Shown here in pieces: positions 15,866-25,370 of a stretch of DNA of 64,000 nt (its first letter is position 1; every line of letters begins with the position of its first letter). The position numbers and the translations under genes were made by a program. The notes under the pieces are model-generated. The model worked only from the letters and a program-made list of their open reading frames with translations. It did not search any database and was not told where the DNA came from. The DNA comes from Rufibacter latericius (GTDB taxonomy: Bacteria > Bacteroidota > Bacteroidia > Cytophagales > Hymenobacteraceae). The stretch is taken from positions 186,001-250,000 of the forward strand of contig NZ_RJJD01000004.1 in the NCBI RefSeq assembly GCF_003721515.1, read 5' to 3'.

Positions 15866-18508
15866 ATGAAAAAGCTCTCCCTCTTTCTCTTTGTTAGTGC
15901 CATCGTTGGCATTGTGATGGCATTTACCGTCGGCAAAGAAGATAAATACGCTTACCCGTTCCAAAATCCTTCCCTGTCCATTGAAGCCCGGGTGGATGAT
16001 CTGGTATCTCGCCTCACCCTGGAGGAAAAAGTAGCCCAGATGCTGAACGCCGCGCCCGCCATTGACCGGTTGGGCATTCCTTCCTATGACTGGTGGAACG
16101 AGGTGCTGCACGGCGTGGCCCGAACCCCGTACAAAGTAACCGTCTATCCGCAGGCCATCGGGATGGCCGCTACCTTTGACACGACCTCGCTGGGCCGCAT
16201 GGCCGATTTCTCTGCGCTGGAAGGTCGGGCCATCTACAACAAAGCCATCAAGGACGGGAAATCGGGGCAGCGGTACGTGGGCTTGACCTACTGGACGCCC
16301 AACATCAACATCTTCCGGGACCCTCGCTGGGGCCGCGGTCAGGAAACCTACGGCGAAGACCCGTTTTTGACGGCTATGCTGGGCCGGGCATTCGTGCACG
16401 GTTTGCAGGGCGATGACCCCAAATACCTGAAAGCAGCCGCTTGCGCCAAGCACTACGCCGTGCACAGCGGACCCGAGCCCGAGCGCCACGTGTTCAACGC
16501 CACCGCCACCAACTATGACCTTTGGGATACCTACCTGCCCGCTTTCCAGGAACTGGTGGTGAACGCCAAAGTAGCCGGCGTCATGTGCGCCTACAACGCG
16601 TTCAGAGGTCAGCCGTGCTGCGGCTCAGACGTGCTCATGAACGACATCCTGCGCAACCAATGGCAGTTTACCGGCTACGTAACCTCCGACTGCTGGGCCA
16701 TCGATGATTTCTTCAAGAACCACAAAACCCACCCCGATGCGGCCTCTGCTTCGGCCGATGCCGTGATGCACGGCACCGACATTGACTGCGGCACCGATGC
16801 CTACAAAGCCCTGGTGCAGGCCGTGAAAGACGGCAAGATCACCGAGCGCATGATTGATGTATCGGTGAAGCGTTTGTTCACCATCCGGTTCCGGTTGGGC
16901 ATGTTCGATCCCGTGGCCATGGTGAAATACGCGCAGACTTCGCCCGATGTCATCGAAAGTGCTCCGCACAAAGCCCACTCGCTCAAGATGGCGCAACAGT
17001 CCATGGTCCTCCTCAAAAACGACAAGAACACGCTGCCCCTGAAAAAGAGCCTTAAGAAGATTGCCGTAGTTGGCCCGAACGCCGATAACTCGATTGCAGT
17101 TCTGGGGAACTACAATGGAATCCCGTCAGAGATTGTGACTGCCCTGCAAGGCATCAAAAACAAAGTAGGCACCGGTACGCAGGTAGTCTATGAACGCGCC
17201 TCTACCTTTACCAAAGACACCTTGCTGGTCTACACCGAAATCAAATCTCAGCTGAGTTTTGAAGGCAAACCCGGCGTGAAAGCCGAGTACTTCAACAACC
17301 CCGAACTGAAAGGCCAGCCCGTAGCCACGCGCCAAGAGGCGGAGATCAACAACTTCTGGCAGGAAGGCGAGACGGTGGTAGGGAACATGAAAGCCTATAA
17401 CTTCTCGGCCCGTTATACCACCGATTTTACCGCAAAGACCACCGGTTCCATCACCTTTGAGGTAGAGGGCGATGATGGCTACCGTTTGCTTATTGACGGC
17501 AAAGAGCAACTCAACGCCTGGACCCGTAACCGCTGGGGCGCCAAAGCTTACAAACTGGCCACCCAACAAGGCAAGACCTACCGCCTGGTGCTGGAATACA
17601 ACCAGGACGGCGGCAAAGCATCGGTGCAGCTGCGCGCCGGTAACTTCGCTAAATCAGATTTTAAAGCCTTAGCCAACCGCGTAAAAGACGCCGATGCCAT
17701 CATTTTCGTGGGTGGAATCTCGCCGCAGTTGGAAGGCGAGGAAATGAAGGTAAACGAACCCGGCTTCAACGGCGGCGATAGAACTTCCATCCTGTTGCCC
17801 AAAGTACAGACCGACCTGATGAAGGAACTGAAAGCGACCGGTAAACCCGTGGTGTTCGTGATGATGACAGGCAGCGCCATCGCTATTCCGTGGGAAGCCC
17901 AGAACATTCCGGCCATCGTGAACGCCTGGTACGCGGGTCAGTCGGCGGGTACGGCCATCGCCGATGTGCTGTTCGGGGACTACAACCCGGCGGGCCGCTT
18001 GCCGGTGACCTTTTACAAAGGAGATTCGGACCTGCCGGCTTTCGGCGACTACACCATGGAGAATCGCACGTACCGCTACTTTAAAGGGCAGCCATTGTAT
18101 GGATTCGGGTACGGCCTGAGCTACACCACGTTTACCTATGACAAACTTGATTTACCGAAAGACAGCAAGGTGAACAGCCCGGTACAGGTGAGCGTGCGCG
18201 TAACCAACTCCGGTAAAATGGACGGTGATGAAGTGGTGCAGCTTTACCTCAACCGACAGGTGAACGGCTACAAAACACCCATCAGGGCTTTGAAGGGTTT
18301 TGAGCGTATTTCGCTTAAAAAAGGCGAAAGCAAAGTGGTTTCCTTTACGCTTCGTCCGCAGGACCTTACCGTCATTGCGGAAGATGGGACCACTAAGCAC
18401 CTGCCCGGTACCGTGACCGTAAGCGTGGGCGGCAGCCAACCCGATGCAGCAACCAGGAAGAGCAAGAAAACCGTGGAAGGAACCCTCGCTTTGAAAGAAG
18501 CAAAGTAG
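15866..18508 (+). CDS. Glycoside hydrolase family 3 enzyme with PA14 insert
   Basis: An 880-residue secreted enzyme (signal peptide MKKLSLFLFVSAIVGIVMA). Order: GH3 N-domain (YDWWNEVLHGVAR, FRDPRWGRGQETYGEDPFL), catalytic nucleophile D275 in VTSDCWAIDD, GH3 C-domain (VVGPNADN near 390), an inserted PA14 domain (about 470-610, AEYFNNPELKGQP), rest of the C-domain, and a C-terminal Fn3-like domain (about 790-865). SDC rather than SDW and this layout point to the beta-xylosidase/beta-glucosidase branch (BxlA/Xyl3A-like). It stands alone between a two-palindrome divergent region and a strong terminator. Confidence 0.95.
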   Translation: MKKLSLFLFVSAIVGIVMAFTVGKEDKYAYPFQNPSLSIEARVDDLVSRLTLEEKVAQMLNAAPAIDRLGIPSYDWWNEVLHGVARTPYKVTVYPQAIGMAATFDTTSLGRMADFSALEGRAIYNKAIKDGKSGQRYVGLTYWTPNINIFRDPRWGRGQETYGEDPFLTAMLGRAFVHGLQGDDPKYLKAAACAKHYAVHSGPEPERHVFNATATNYDLWDTYLPAFQELVVNAKVAGVMCAYNAFRGQPCCGSDVLMNDILRNQWQFTGYVTSDCWAIDDFFKNHKTHPDAASASADAVMHGTDIDCGTDAYKALVQAVKDGKITERMIDVSVKRLFTIRFRLGMFDPVAMVKYAQTSPDVIESAPHKAHSLKMAQQSMVLLKNDKNTLPLKKSLKKIAVVGPNADNSIAVLGNYNGIPSEIVTALQGIKNKVGTGTQVVYERASTFTKDTLLVYTEIKSQLSFEGKPGVKAEYFNNPELKGQPVATRQEAEINNFWQEGETVVGNMKAYNFSARYTTDFTAKTTGSITFEVEGDDGYRLLIDGKEQLNAWTRNRWGAKAYKLATQQGKTYRLVLEYNQDGGKASVQLRAGNFAKSDFKALANRVKDADAIIFVGGISPQLEGEEMKVNEPGFNGGDRTSILLPKVQTDLMKELKATGKPVVFVMMTGSAIAIPWEAQNIPAIVNAWYAGQSAGTAIADVLFGDYNPAGRLPVTFYKGDSDLPAFGDYTMENRTYRYFKGQPLYGFGYGLSYTTFTYDKLDLPKDSKVNSPVQVSVRVTNSGKMDGDEVVQLYLNRQVNGYKTPIRALKGFERISLKKGESKVVSFTLRPQDLTVIAEDGTTKHLPGTVTVSVGGSQPDAATRKSKKTVEGTLALKEAK

Positions 18509-18516
18509 CCAACTTC

Positions 18517-18552
18517 GATTTTGGCTTGTTTTCCCGAAAGCGGGCCTAAACC
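18517..18552. repeat. 36-nt intergenic palindrome, copy 7
   Basis: GATTTT, TGTTTTC-CC-GAAAG and GGCCTAAAC in register, 9 bp after the GH3 stop. Confidence 0.65.
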
Positions 18553-18553
18553 A

Positions 18554-18595
18554 AAGAGCCCCTGCCGCCAATTGTTTTTGGTAGCAGGGGCTCTT
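18554..18595. terminator. Bidirectional Rho-independent terminator
   Basis: Perfect 12-bp arms AAGAGCCCCTGC (18554-18565) and GCAGGGGCTCTT (18584-18595). It lies between convergent genes (GH3 stop 18508, DJ-1-like stop 18714). Confidence 0.85.
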
Positions 18596-18604
18596 CGGTT
18601 CAGG

Positions 18605-18678
18605 CTATGGCGCAGAAGTTACTTCCGTGACTAAGGTTACCTGCGCAGCAAGTCACGGAAGTAACTTCCGCGCCATAG
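18605..18678. repeat. Large hairpin with 28-bp arms
   Basis: Arms 18605-18632 (begins CTATGGCGCAGAAGTTAC) and 18651-18678 (ends CTTCCGCGCCATAG) are reverse complements with one mismatch in 28, around an 18-nt loop. Each arm contains its own shorter GAAGTTACTTC dyad. Intergenic, between convergent genes. Confidence 0.85.
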
Positions 18679-18713
18679 AGGAAAGGGGTTGCCGGCATCA
18701 GTCCGTATGGGGG

Positions 18714-19394
18714 CTATTTTCTTAAAAGTTGCAATAATTGGTGAGCCGCTTCTTCTGATGAGGCCGGGTTCTGGCCGGTGATCAGCAAGCCATCCTGCAC
18801 CACGTGCACGCCCCAGTCGCTTGTTTTGGAATAGTTGCCGCCTCTGTTTTTGAGTTCGTCTTCCAGTAGATAGGGTACCACCTGCGTGAGGCCCACGGCT
18901 TCTTCCTCAGAATTGGCGAAGCCCGTCACGTTCTTGCCTTTCACCAGCGGCTGGCCGTTCTCGTCTTTCACGTTGAGCAAAACCGCGGGCGCGTGGCATA
19001 CGGCGGCTACCGGCTTTTGGCTTTTCCAGAAGTCCTCAATCAGTTGCACAGACTCAGGGCTTTCATATAAATCCCACAGCGGACCGTGTCCGCCGGGGTA
19101 GAACACCGCATCAAAGTCCTGGGCTGATACGTCCGTCACTTTTTTGGTGTTAGCTAGAAGCGTTTGCAGCGCTTTGTCTTCTTTGAACCGCTTGGTGGCC
19201 TCGGTCTGGTTTTCTGGTGCGTCGCTTTTAGGGTCAATGGGTGGTTGCCCGCCTTTGGGCGATACCAGGGTGATGTCGGCTCCTGCGTCCTGGAACACAT
19301 AGTAGGGCGCGGCGAATTCTTCAATCCAGAAACCGGTTTTCTCTCCGGTGTTGCCTAACTCGCTGTGCGAGGTCAATACAATCAGTACTTTCAT
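18714..19394 (-). CDS. DJ-1/PfpI type 1 glutamine amidotransferase-like protein
   Basis: A 226-residue cytoplasmic protein. The nucleophile elbow VAAVCHAPAVLL (Cys near 132) follows YPGGHGPLWDL, the classic layout of the DJ-1/PfpI superfamily, Hsp31/YhbO-like branch (LTSHSELGNTGEKTGFWIEE). Roles in the family are glyoxalase III or deglycase-type stress protection; here unproven. It follows the DsbA-like gene by 27 bp on the same strand, suggesting an operon for oxidative or carbonyl stress. Confidence 0.9.
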   Translation of the reverse strand: MKVLIVLTSHSELGNTGEKTGFWIEEFAAPYYVFQDAGADITLVSPKGGQPPIDPKSDAPENQTEATKRFKEDKALQTLLANTKKVTDVSAQDFDAVFYPGGHGPLWDLYESPESVQLIEDFWKSQKPVAAVCHAPAVLLNVKDENGQPLVKGKNVTGFANSEEEAVGLTQVVPYLLEDELKNRGGNYSKTSDWGVHVVQDGLLITGQNPASSEEAAHQLLQLLRK

Positions 19395-19421
19395 GTCGTT
19401 TTCTTTAAAATGGCTTAAAAA

Positions 19422-20117
19422 CTATTCGCAGACGCCGTCTGGAGTACAGAAACCCGCGCCTTCGCCGGAAATCAACTGGGGTTTTTCTTCCTCCCAAACC
19501 TTGTCCAGCACTTCCTGGAACAGCTCAGTGGGTTGTGCGCCGGAGACAGCATATTTGTCATTGAACACATAGAAAGGCACGCCTCGCACGCCTACCTGCT
19601 GCGCCTCGTACATGTCTTGCTGCACTTCCTGCGCATAGGTTTCTTTCTGCAGGGCTTCCCTGATTTCGGCTCCGTTCAAGCCCACTTCCTCGCCCAACTG
19701 CACCAAGGTGTCCAGGTCGCCCACGTTTTTGCCTTGGGTGTAATAGGCCGCGAACAGCCTTTCTTTCATCTCGTTCTGCTTGCCGTGCTTTTTGGCCAGG
19801 TGCAGGAGCCGGTGCGCATCAAAGGTGTTGTTGATGATGGCTTTATCGAAATCGTAGTGCAGGCCAACTTCTTTGGCCATATCGGCCATGTAGTCGTTCA
19901 TTTTCTTGCCCTCGGCGGCGGTAGTGCCCTTGCGTTTGCCCAAGTACTCGTGCACCGATTGGCCGGGAACAACTTTCATGTCTGGGTCTAGTTGGAAACT
20001 GCGCCACACCACCTCTACCTTGTCTTTGCCTTGAAACCCTTCCAATGCTTTCTCAAACCTGCGTTTGCCAATGTAACAGAAAGGGCAAACCACATCAGAC
20101 CATATTTCTACTTTCAT
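19422..20117 (-). CDS. DsbA family oxidoreductase (FrnE-like)
   Basis: I place the start at ATG 20117 (231 residues, MKVEIWSDVVCPFC). The thioredoxin-fold CPFC motif is at residues 11-14, with a long helical insert (NNTFDAHRLLHLAKKHGKQ) and GVRGVPFYVFNDKYAVSGAQP with the cis-Pro. There is no signal peptide, which fits the cytosolic FrnE/2-hydroxychromene-2-carboxylate isomerase-like group. It is followed closely by the DJ-1-like gene. Confidence 0.92.
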   Translation of the reverse strand: MKVEIWSDVVCPFCYIGKRRFEKALEGFQGKDKVEVVWRSFQLDPDMKVVPGQSVHEYLGKRKGTTAAEGKKMNDYMADMAKEVGLHYDFDKAIINNTFDAHRLLHLAKKHGKQNEMKERLFAAYYTQGKNVGDLDTLVQLGEEVGLNGAEIREALQKETYAQEVQQDMYEAQQVGVRGVPFYVFNDKYAVSGAQPTELFQEVLDKVWEEEKPQLISGEGAGFCTPDGVCE

Positions 20118-20536
20118 CTTTCTCTTCTTATCAGTTGTAAACTCAAAGGTCATCGGGTGGGGAAAACCCTTCACTTTCTTCCGATGCCGGTAAAATGACC
20201 TCAAATTTTATACTAAGAACCTCCCCAAATGTTCACAGGTCGGGAAATTAGCACCGAACGCTTTCCTAAAATGCCGCTGGTGGGGTCCGGGAAGCTGGTT
20301 AAAGCCTTAAAAAGGCATTTTCAGGAAAAGGAAGGGTAAGAGAAGCAAGGGTATTTTTCAGGATACCACAGACCTGTCAAAAGTGCGCATTACCTGGAAA
20401 AGGTTAGAGCGGATGTCTGATTTTGTCAGAAGCAAGAGCGGAGTTGGGGCTTACTTTTCCTTATGACTGTCTTCTGCGCGGAAGGCTACTGGCCGAGGCA
20501 CGGCCCTCAAAGAAGTATCAATTCTTATTGAAAGGC
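20118..20536. other. Intergenic region without gene
   Basis: No gene seen. A diverged copy of the 36-nt palindrome (TTTTC-AG-GAAAA near 20319) is present but its outer arms are poor. The gap lies between the DsbA-like start and the gluconate permease stop. Confidence 0.4.
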
Positions 20537-21856
20537 TTACCCGATAAAGGCATTCAGGCCTAACACCCCCAAGAGTCCAATCACTGAAACCAACGTCTCC
20601 ATGATGGACCAGGTGGCAATGGTATCGGCAATGCTTAGGCTGAAGTACTCTTTGAACATCCAGAAGCCGGGATCATTGACGTGCGAAAACATCAGGCTGC
20701 CTGCACCCGTGGAAAGCACCATCAGTTCTGGGCTTGCGCCAGTGGCTGCAATCATGGGCAAGGTGATGCCCGCGGTGGTAATGGCGGCTACGGTGGCAGA
20801 GCCTAGGCAAACGCGTAACAGGGCTGCAATACTCCAGGCCAAGACCAAAGGCGAGAGCGACATGTCGCGTACCAGTGCTGTAATATAATTGCCCACGCCG
20901 CTGTCAACCAACACTTGTTTCAGGGCTCCACCGCCCCCAATGATGAGCATAATCATGGCAATGCTGCTCACAGAGCCGGTTAACAGAGACATCAGGTCAT
21001 CCATTTTGCGGCCGCGGCTTAGCCCCAGCGTGTATAATGCCACAAACACCGATAGGAGCAAGGCAATGGCCGGGTCACCCACAAAGTCCAGCGTTTTCCG
21101 GACCGTAGATTCAACCGGCAGTACGGCATTGGCCAAGGTGGCTACGGCCATTAGTAAGACTGGGAACACAGCGGTGAAGAAACTTACGCCATAGCCGGGC
21201 ATCTCGTCATTGGTGAAGATTCTGGGAGGCGCCAAACCGGCGGGCGGACTGGCTTTGTATTTAGTTAAAAAGCGCGTGAAGATGGGACCGGCAATGATGA
21301 TAGCGGGCACGGCCACAATGAGCCCATAGATGAGCGTTAAGCCCATGTCTGCTTTGTAAATGACGGCAATGGACGTGGGGCCGGGGTGCGGCGGCAAGTA
21401 ACCGTGTGTCACCGAAAGCGCTGCTGCCATAGGAATGCCCACGTACAAAAGCGGCAAGCCCGTAGAGGCGGCAATGCTGAACACCAGCGGAATGAGCAGG
21501 ATGAAACCGGCATTGTAGAACATGGGCAGGCCCACCACAAAACCCGTCAGAATCATGGCCCACTGAATGTGTCGTATCCCGAATTTCTTAATCAGACTCA
21601 ACGAAATACGTTGTGCAGCCCCGCTGTCAGAGATGAGCGTGCCCAGCATGGAGCCAAATCCTATAATCAAGGCAATAGAGCCAAGGGTGCTGCCAATACC
21701 GTTCTGCACCGAGGTTATAGCGTCTTTGACGGGCATTCCTTCAGCGATTCCTAACCCCAGGGCTACCAGAATAAGGGCCAGAAAGGCATTCAGCCGGAAG
21801 ACAATCATGAGAATCAGTAACGCAAGTACCGCGAGGGCAATCAGCAGGAGTGGCAT
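20537..21856 (-). CDS. Gluconate:H+ symporter (GntP family)
   Basis: A 439-residue inner-membrane protein with 12 or more hydrophobic segments. GntP signatures include GFGSMLGTLISDSGAAQRIS near 75, VGLPMFYNAGFILLIP, and GYLPPHPGPTSIAV near 160. It imports gluconate or a related sugar acid with protons. No gluconate kinase lies nearby, and it is transcribed alone, so its substrate is uncertain within the family (gluconate, fructuronate, D-serine and glycerate types). Confidence 0.93.
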   Translation of the reverse strand: MPLLLIALAVLALLILMIVFRLNAFLALILVALGLGIAEGMPVKDAITSVQNGIGSTLGSIALIIGFGSMLGTLISDSGAAQRISLSLIKKFGIRHIQWAMILTGFVVGLPMFYNAGFILLIPLVFSIAASTGLPLLYVGIPMAAALSVTHGYLPPHPGPTSIAVIYKADMGLTLIYGLIVAVPAIIIAGPIFTRFLTKYKASPPAGLAPPRIFTNDEMPGYGVSFFTAVFPVLLMAVATLANAVLPVESTVRKTLDFVGDPAIALLLSVFVALYTLGLSRGRKMDDLMSLLTGSVSSIAMIMLIIGGGGALKQVLVDSGVGNYITALVRDMSLSPLVLAWSIAALLRVCLGSATVAAITTAGITLPMIAATGASPELMVLSTGAGSLMFSHVNDPGFWMFKEYFSLSIADTIATWSIMETLVSVIGLLGVLGLNAFIG

Positions 21857-21873
21857 AGGCCAGAGGTGGTTTA

Positions 21874-21909
21874 GTTTTTAGGCTGTTTTCAGGAAAAGAG
21901 GCGGTAAGC
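21874..21909. repeat. 36-nt intergenic palindrome, copy 8
   Basis: GTTTTTAGGCTG, TTTTC-AG-GAAAA and GGTAAGC in register, 17 bp upstream of the permease start, so not a terminator. Confidence 0.65.
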
Positions 21910-22058
21910 GTGTTCAAGGAACTCTGAAGACCAGCAAGCCGATGCACGGCAGAGTTGGCTTCTTAAATGTAGAAAAGTTTTGCATAGCCTCCGCATTGAG
22001 TTTGGAGCTAGGTGAGAGCAAGGCTGCCTCTGCCATCGGAAAGAGATTCCTGTTAGCG

Positions 22059-22094
22059 GTTTTTACCTTGTTTTCTGAAAATGTACTGAGAATA
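22059..22094. repeat. 36-nt intergenic palindrome, copy 9 (right arm weak)
   Basis: GTTTTTACCTTGTTTTC is a good left half, with AAAATG after; the outer right arm is degenerate. Confidence 0.45.
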
Positions 22095-22207
22095 GAGAGC
22101 AGGAAGGCCCTTGCCAGAACTTGTTTATCTGATTGTAGTAAGGGCAAGTAACGCAGGAACATCCGTTCAGATGACCCGTACCTACTTTATCCTATTTTTA
22201 TACCCTA

Positions 22208-24223
22208 ATGGTTTTATCATCCCTATCCTTGTTTCAGCTTCCTATTCAGGACCCGGTTTTGGTGTTTGCGGTCATCCTGCTGGTGATTCTGTTCTCACCC
22301 ATGCTTTTCAACAAGATGGGAATTCCCGGTATTCTGGGCCTTATCCTTTCCGGGGTGTTGCTGGGGCCGCACGGGTTAGGCGTGCTGGAGCGCGATGAAA
22401 GCGTGGTGCTGTTCAGTACCATCGGGTTGCTCTACATCATGTTCCTGGCCGGTCTAGAGATGGACATGGATGATTTCAAGCAGAACAAGAATAAGAGTAT
22501 CGTCTTTGGAACGCTCACCTTCATTATCCCGCTGATTCTGGGTTTTCTGGGTGCCCGCTTTATTCTGGGGTATAGTCCACTTTCGTCGTTCCTGCTGGCC
22601 AGTATGTTCTCCACGCATACACTGGTGGCGTACCCCATCATCGGGCGGTTGGGTATTACGCAGCACCGGACCATGACCCTTATCCTGGGCGGTACCATCA
22701 TCACAGATGCGGCCGTGCTGATTATTTTGGCGGTGGTCACCAACCTGCAGAAACCAGACTTGTCACCTTTGTTCTGGGTGCAGTTTGCGGCGCAGCAGGC
22801 GCTGTTTGTGTTTGTGGTGCTGTGGGGCGTGCCGCGCATCAGTCGATGGTTTTTCAGGGCGCTGGAAGGGGAAGGCAACGCGCAGTACCTCTTTGTGTTG
22901 GCGGTAGTGTTTCTGTCTGGTTTCTTTGCGCACCTGGCCGGAGCGGAACCTATCATTGGGGCGTTTTTGGCCGGTTTAGCCCTAAACCAGCTAATTCCCA
23001 GAGCCTCGCCGTTGATGCACCGCACCGAGTTTGTGGGCAATACGCTGTTCATTCCGTTCTTTCTCATCAGTGTGGGCATGCTGGTAGACGTGCGGGTACT
23101 GCTGGAAGGGCCTGAAGCGTTGTTTGTGGCGGCGGTGATTATCCTCATTTCGTTCGCCGGTAAATGGCTGGCTGCCTTTTGTACCCAGAAAATCTACGGC
23201 TTCAATGCAGATGAACGGAACCTGATTTTCGGGATGAGCAGTGCGCACGCGGCGGCTACCATTGCCGTGGTGTTGATTGGATATAACCTCAAGATTTTAG
23301 ACATCCAGGCGTTGAACGGCACCATCTTGCTTATCCTGGTTTCCTGCCTTGTCAGTAGCATTGTGGCCGAGAAAGCCGGTCGGAAGATTGCCATTGCCAT
23401 GGCCGATAAAGTACCCGAAGGCACCGAAGGCGATGAGCGTATCCTGATTCCGGTAGAGAACATGGAGCACCTGAAACGCCTGCTGGACTTCTCGCTGCTC
23501 ATCAAGAATCCCATTGCGTCAGAGCCGTTGCTGCCGCTGGTGGTGGTCTCAGAACACCATAACCCCGAGGATAAAATCAAGTTGCACCAACACAAAGTGG
23601 CTTCGGTAATTCATGAAGTGACTGAAGACCCAGATATCATACGCCCGGTGTACCGGGTAGACATCAACGTGGGGAACGGCATCATTAGGGCCGTGCGGGA
23701 GTTGCGCATTACCGAAGTGGTGATGGCCTGGAATGGTCAGTTAAGCACCCGTGAGTGGTTCTGGGGCAGCATTTTGAACCGGGTAGTGAACCACACCACC
23801 GTACAAACCATTTTCTGCAAGTTCTGCGACCCTCTGAACACCATTCAAACAATCATAGTGGTGGTACCCAAGAACTCTGAACGCGAAGCCGGGTTTCCTT
23901 ACTGGGTCAATACCATTCTGCAGTTAGCCAAAGGAGCCGGCGCCAAAATCAGAATCCTGGGCGCGACAGGTACGCTGCAGACCTTAGAGACTTTTGTGCA
24001 GGACCAGGACCGGTACACGGTGAACATCAGCTATGAGCTGTATGAGAACTGGGACAACTTCCCGTCCCTCGCTAAAGACCTCACCAAAAACGATTTGTTT
24101 ACGGTGGTGCTGGGTCGGCCTCATACCGTCTCTTATCGCCCTGAGTTCAACGTAGTGCCTCGCTATCTCTCGCGCTATTTTCAGGACGTGAGTTATGCCA
24201 TTCTTTATCCTGAGCAGAAGTAG
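22208..24223 (+). CDS. Kef-type cation:proton antiporter with USP-like C-terminus (CPA2)
   Basis: A 671-residue protein. Residues about 15-400 form a 12-helix CPA2 antiporter domain (GIPGILGLILSGVLLGPHGLG, FLAGLEMDMDDFKQN, ILGGTIITDAAVLII, SAHAAATIAVVLIGYNL). The cytoplasmic C-terminus (about 410-671) resembles tandem universal-stress-protein domains rather than a KTN/RCK domain. This layout is common in Bacteroidota Na+ or K+/H+ antiporters. Probably ion or pH homeostasis. Confidence 0.92.
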   Translation: MVLSSLSLFQLPIQDPVLVFAVILLVILFSPMLFNKMGIPGILGLILSGVLLGPHGLGVLERDESVVLFSTIGLLYIMFLAGLEMDMDDFKQNKNKSIVFGTLTFIIPLILGFLGARFILGYSPLSSFLLASMFSTHTLVAYPIIGRLGITQHRTMTLILGGTIITDAAVLIILAVVTNLQKPDLSPLFWVQFAAQQALFVFVVLWGVPRISRWFFRALEGEGNAQYLFVLAVVFLSGFFAHLAGAEPIIGAFLAGLALNQLIPRASPLMHRTEFVGNTLFIPFFLISVGMLVDVRVLLEGPEALFVAAVIILISFAGKWLAAFCTQKIYGFNADERNLIFGMSSAHAAATIAVVLIGYNLKILDIQALNGTILLILVSCLVSSIVAEKAGRKIAIAMADKVPEGTEGDERILIPVENMEHLKRLLDFSLLIKNPIASEPLLPLVVVSEHHNPEDKIKLHQHKVASVIHEVTEDPDIIRPVYRVDINVGNGIIRAVRELRITEVVMAWNGQLSTREWFWGSILNRVVNHTTVQTIFCKFCDPLNTIQTIIVVVPKNSEREAGFPYWVNTILQLAKGAGAKIRILGATGTLQTLETFVQDQDRYTVNISYELYENWDNFPSLAKDLTKNDLFTVVLGRPHTVSYRPEFNVVPRYLSRYFQDVSYAILYPEQK

Positions 24224-24251
24224 AAGAAGCTTTACTAAGTAATAGGAAGGC

Positions 24252-25154
24252 TCAGGCAGTAGCCAGATGCGCCGTAAGTACGTCCTGAACGGTGGTCCAG
24301 CGCAGGTCTGGGTAGCGGTGGTTATCCAGCTTTGTCAGGTGCCCGCGGCCGTCCAGCATGTTGTGCATGTACTGCATGCCTTGCCAGGCGGGGTAGATTT
24401 CGTCTCCGCCGGGAGCCACCATCCGGGCCACTTTAATCATCAACCGGAACATGCCCAACCCGCCGGGGCGGAACAGGCTGTACTTTTCTCCAGACACTTG
24501 GCTCGCTACTTCCCTGATTTCCCGAGCGCTTAACTGGTCGCCGGCAATTCTCAGGAAGCGCGGCGTAGCGTCATCTAAGGCTGCCCGTGCGGTGAAGGCG
24601 GCCGTGTCATCCATGGTGGTGAAGTCCATACGCTGGTCGGCGTTGCCCCAGTACAGCACCCGCTTGTACTTGAAGAGCACGAGCGGCATCTGGCCGGTCA
24701 GCATATCGGCGAAGGCCCCGTTGAAAATAGTAGTGGAAATAATGGGGGCTTTGTTCAGGTACTGGTGGAATTCTTTCCGCAGGCCCAGGTTCCGGTTCTC
24801 TTCTATCGCAAGGTTGGTGAAATCAAGAGAAAAGTCTGAGGGAATAAAGCGGGGAACGCCCGCTGCCACGGCCGCATCCAGCAAGACCTTCTGCGTGTCA
24901 ATGATGACGTCGCGCAAGCCAGACAAAGCTGATACTACACAGGAAACATTTTGGCAAGCCTTGGTGACTTCGGCCACGTTGGTCATGTCTGCCTCTACTA
25001 CCTCAATGCCCTGTCTTCTGAGCTTTTCTACTTTTTGAGGGTCACTGCTGGCCCGGACAATCGCCCGTACCTGCGCGCCATTTTCAAGAAGAGAGGTTAT
25101 TATTCTTCCGCCCAGATTACCGGTGCCACCTGCCACTAAAATCACTTTCTTCAT
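24252..25154 (-). CDS. NmrA-like NAD(P)-binding protein
   Basis: Start placed at ATG 25154 (300 residues, MKKVILVAGGTGNLGGRI), giving the GGTGxxG Rossmann motif at the N-terminus. RASSDPQK follows strand 2 as expected for NADP(H) binding. FIPSDFSLDF and MDFTTMDDTAAF are typical of NmrA/isoflavone-reductase-like atypical SDRs. It lacks the canonical YxxxK in the usual place, so it may be a reductase or a redox sensor. The next gene upstream (25371-26789) is another NAD(P)-binding protein. Confidence 0.88.
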   Translation of the reverse strand: MKKVILVAGGTGNLGGRIITSLLENGAQVRAIVRASSDPQKVEKLRRQGIEVVEADMTNVAEVTKACQNVSCVVSALSGLRDVIIDTQKVLLDAAVAAGVPRFIPSDFSLDFTNLAIEENRNLGLRKEFHQYLNKAPIISTTIFNGAFADMLTGQMPLVLFKYKRVLYWGNADQRMDFTTMDDTAAFTARAALDDATPRFLRIAGDQLSAREIREVASQVSGEKYSLFRPGGLGMFRLMIKVARMVAPGGDEIYPAWQGMQYMHNMLDGRGHLTKLDNHRYPDLRWTTVQDVLTAHLATA

Positions 25155-25316
25155 CTTTTCCTGCTGCTGCTTCCCTGGCATTTGCCGCCAAGTCTGCTGT
25201 CTAACGATTTATTCTAATTGTTAACCGAAGATTGGCAGAGTTGTTTCTGGTAAGTGGCAACTTACAAGGAGTAGGTGCATAGACGCTCGCAGGAGCTCTG
25301 GACGTTGCGAGGTCTT

Positions 25317-25352
25317 GTTTTAGGCCTGAAAATGGAAAACCAGGTGAGAAAT
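25317..25352. repeat. 36-nt intergenic palindrome, copy 10 (partial)
   Basis: GTTTTAGGCCTG, then GAAAACCAGG and a final AAAT. The left central T tract is absent. It lies between two tandem minus-strand genes. Confidence 0.45.
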
Positions 25353-25370
25353 GCGTTTGCCTTACGGTGC

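Larger units (their letters stand above)
21857..22207. other. Divergent intergenic region with two palindromes
   Basis: No gene. It separates the gluconate permease (minus) and the Kef-type antiporter (plus), and holds palindrome copies at 21874 and 22059. Confidence 0.45.

Noticed and set aside
16625-16996. Long antisense frames inside the GH3, M16 and other GC-rich genes
   Set aside because: They are shadows of the strongly supported genes, with no motif or start context of their own.
20298-20335. Further copy of the 36-nt palindrome
   Set aside because: Only the TTTTC-AG-GAAAA core is clear; the outer arms do not match, so it was left out of the count.
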